This document shows, piece after piece, positions 63,500 to 64,000 of a stretch of DNA of 64,000 nt. The notes below the pieces were generated by a model. It did not search any database. It had not been told where the DNA came from and saw nothing but the letters and a program-made list of their open reading frames with translations. The stretch's first letter is position 1. Each line of letters starts with the position of its first letter. The translations under genes and the position numbers were made by a program. The stretch is from positions 1-64,000 of the forward strand of contig NCEM01000011.1 in the NCBI GenBank assembly GCA_002280725.1, read 5' to 3'. This stretch comes from Alphaproteobacteria bacterium 32-64-14. GTDB taxonomy: Bacteria > Pseudomonadota > Alphaproteobacteria > Caulobacterales > Hyphomonadaceae.

Positions 63500-63954
63500 G
63501 CCAGAAACCTTCCATCGCGGCAGCCTTCCAGCGCCTCTCCCCACGCGAGCGTCTGCTTGGCGGCATCGCGCTCGCACTGGTGCTGGTGATCGGACTCATC
63601 TATGGTGGTCTGATGCCGGGCATGACTGCTGCCCGAAGCGCGGCCACGCGCAATGCCGATGCTGCCGCAAATCTTTCGACCATCCAGGCTCTTGCAGCGC
63701 CCGATAACCTCGCCACGCCCGGCGCAGCAGACGCGAACGCGCTGCGCCTCTCCGCCGAGGCCGCCGGCCTGCAGGTGAGCGGTCAGGATCAGGCGGACGG
63801 ACGGCTGACGATGACGTTCGTCGCACCGGGCCCTCAGGCAGTTCTCAGCTGGCTGGCCGCCAATTCCGGCACGGCTACAATCGAGAGCTTCGTGATTGAA
63901 CCTGCCAGCGTTGGCGTCACTGGCCGTATCCAGTTCGCGGGCGGAGCTTCATGA
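63496..63954 (+). CDS. gspM: Type II secretion protein GspM
   Basis: A 152-residue protein. A short cytoplasmic region with FQRLSPRERLLGGIALALVL leads into one membrane helix (GIALALVLVIGLIYGGLMPG) and a periplasmic ferredoxin-like domain. It partners GspL. Both ends overlap the neighbours by ATGA. Confidence 0.88.
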   Translation: MSQKPSIAAAFQRLSPRERLLGGIALALVLVIGLIYGGLMPGMTAARSAATRNADAAANLSTIQALAAPDNLATPGAADANALRLSAEAAGLQVSGQDQADGRLTMTFVAPGPQAVLSWLAANSGTATIESFVIEPASVGVTGRIQFAGGAS

Positions 63955-64000
63955 CGCTGCTTCGCGCCTCCGTCCTTTTGATCGCGTTTGCTGTCGCTGC
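63951..64000 (+). CDS. gspN: GspN, partial at the window edge
   Basis: The ATG overlaps the gspM stop. Only MTLLRASVLLIAFAVA is visible, a signal or membrane helix. Position after gspM suggests GspN, but other proteins are possible. Confidence 0.45.
   Translation, partial: MTLLRASVLLIAFAVA

Overview
The window looks like chromosome from a GC-rich alphaproteobacterium, most likely in or near the Caulobacterales/Hyphomonadaceae. Evidence is the high GC with strong third-position bias, two large TonB-dependent receptors, a bufferin operon followed by a SigF/NrsF-type ECF sigma/anti-sigma pair as in Caulobacter, several acyl-CoA dehydrogenases, and long intergenic palindromes. No rRNA, tRNA or CRISPR array was seen. 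The genus is inference.

Region 1 (1-6.8 kb) is a pyrimidine-degradation (Rut) locus. On the minus strand rutB, rutC, rutD and rutA are followed by a malonyl-CoA-ligase-like gene and a TetR regulator; rutE is divergent from rutB. Long nested palindromes fill both gaps inside the operon and lie beyond both ends of the locus. No flavin reductase (rutF) or uracil permease (rutG) is present here. Region 2 (6.8-10 kb) is a divergent Mfd-like translocase.

Region 3 (10-30.5 kb) is a lipid-type catabolic block: five acyl-CoA dehydrogenase-family genes (four in two adjacent pairs), an enoyl-CoA hydratase, a zinc-free MDR reductase, a SnoaL/LEH-fold protein, two acyl-CoA ligases, a cytochrome P450, a secreted esterase-like lipoprotein, a TetR regulator, a spinster-type MFS transporter and a TonB receptor. 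Together they look like uptake, P450 activation, CoA ligation and beta-oxidation of a hydrophobic substrate (aliphatic, isoprenoid or steroid side chain). The exact substrate cannot be read from sequence.

Region 4 (30.8-40 kb) holds a small ABM-domain protein, the joined remains of a divergent CitMHS transporter/Crp-Fnr pair, a secreted tricorn-like S41 protease, and a compact set comprising a secreted truncated haemoglobin, a DUF3034 outer-membrane protein, a cupredoxin-like protein and an EAL phosphodiesterase with a periplasmic sensor. Region 5 (40-43.8 kb) is a complete bufferin operon (precursor, MNIO enzyme, DUF2063 partner, DoxX) with a sigma/anti-sigma pair. A GTAACC-N16-CGGAT promoter candidate precedes it.

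Region 6 (43.8-47.4 kb) is an eroded accessory island: 22-bp-spaced repeats, a DUF5681-like gene, a HigBA toxin-antitoxin pair, a broken TOTE-type primase-helicase gene, a small uncharacterised protein and a decapitated IS5-like transposase. Region 7 (47.4-64 kb) returns to core-like sequence: a CocE/NonD hydrolase lipoprotein, a beta-helix lipoprotein with proline linker paired with a TonB receptor, and a type II secretion operon gspC-D-E-F-G-H-I-J-K-L-M-N, with gspN cut by the window edge.
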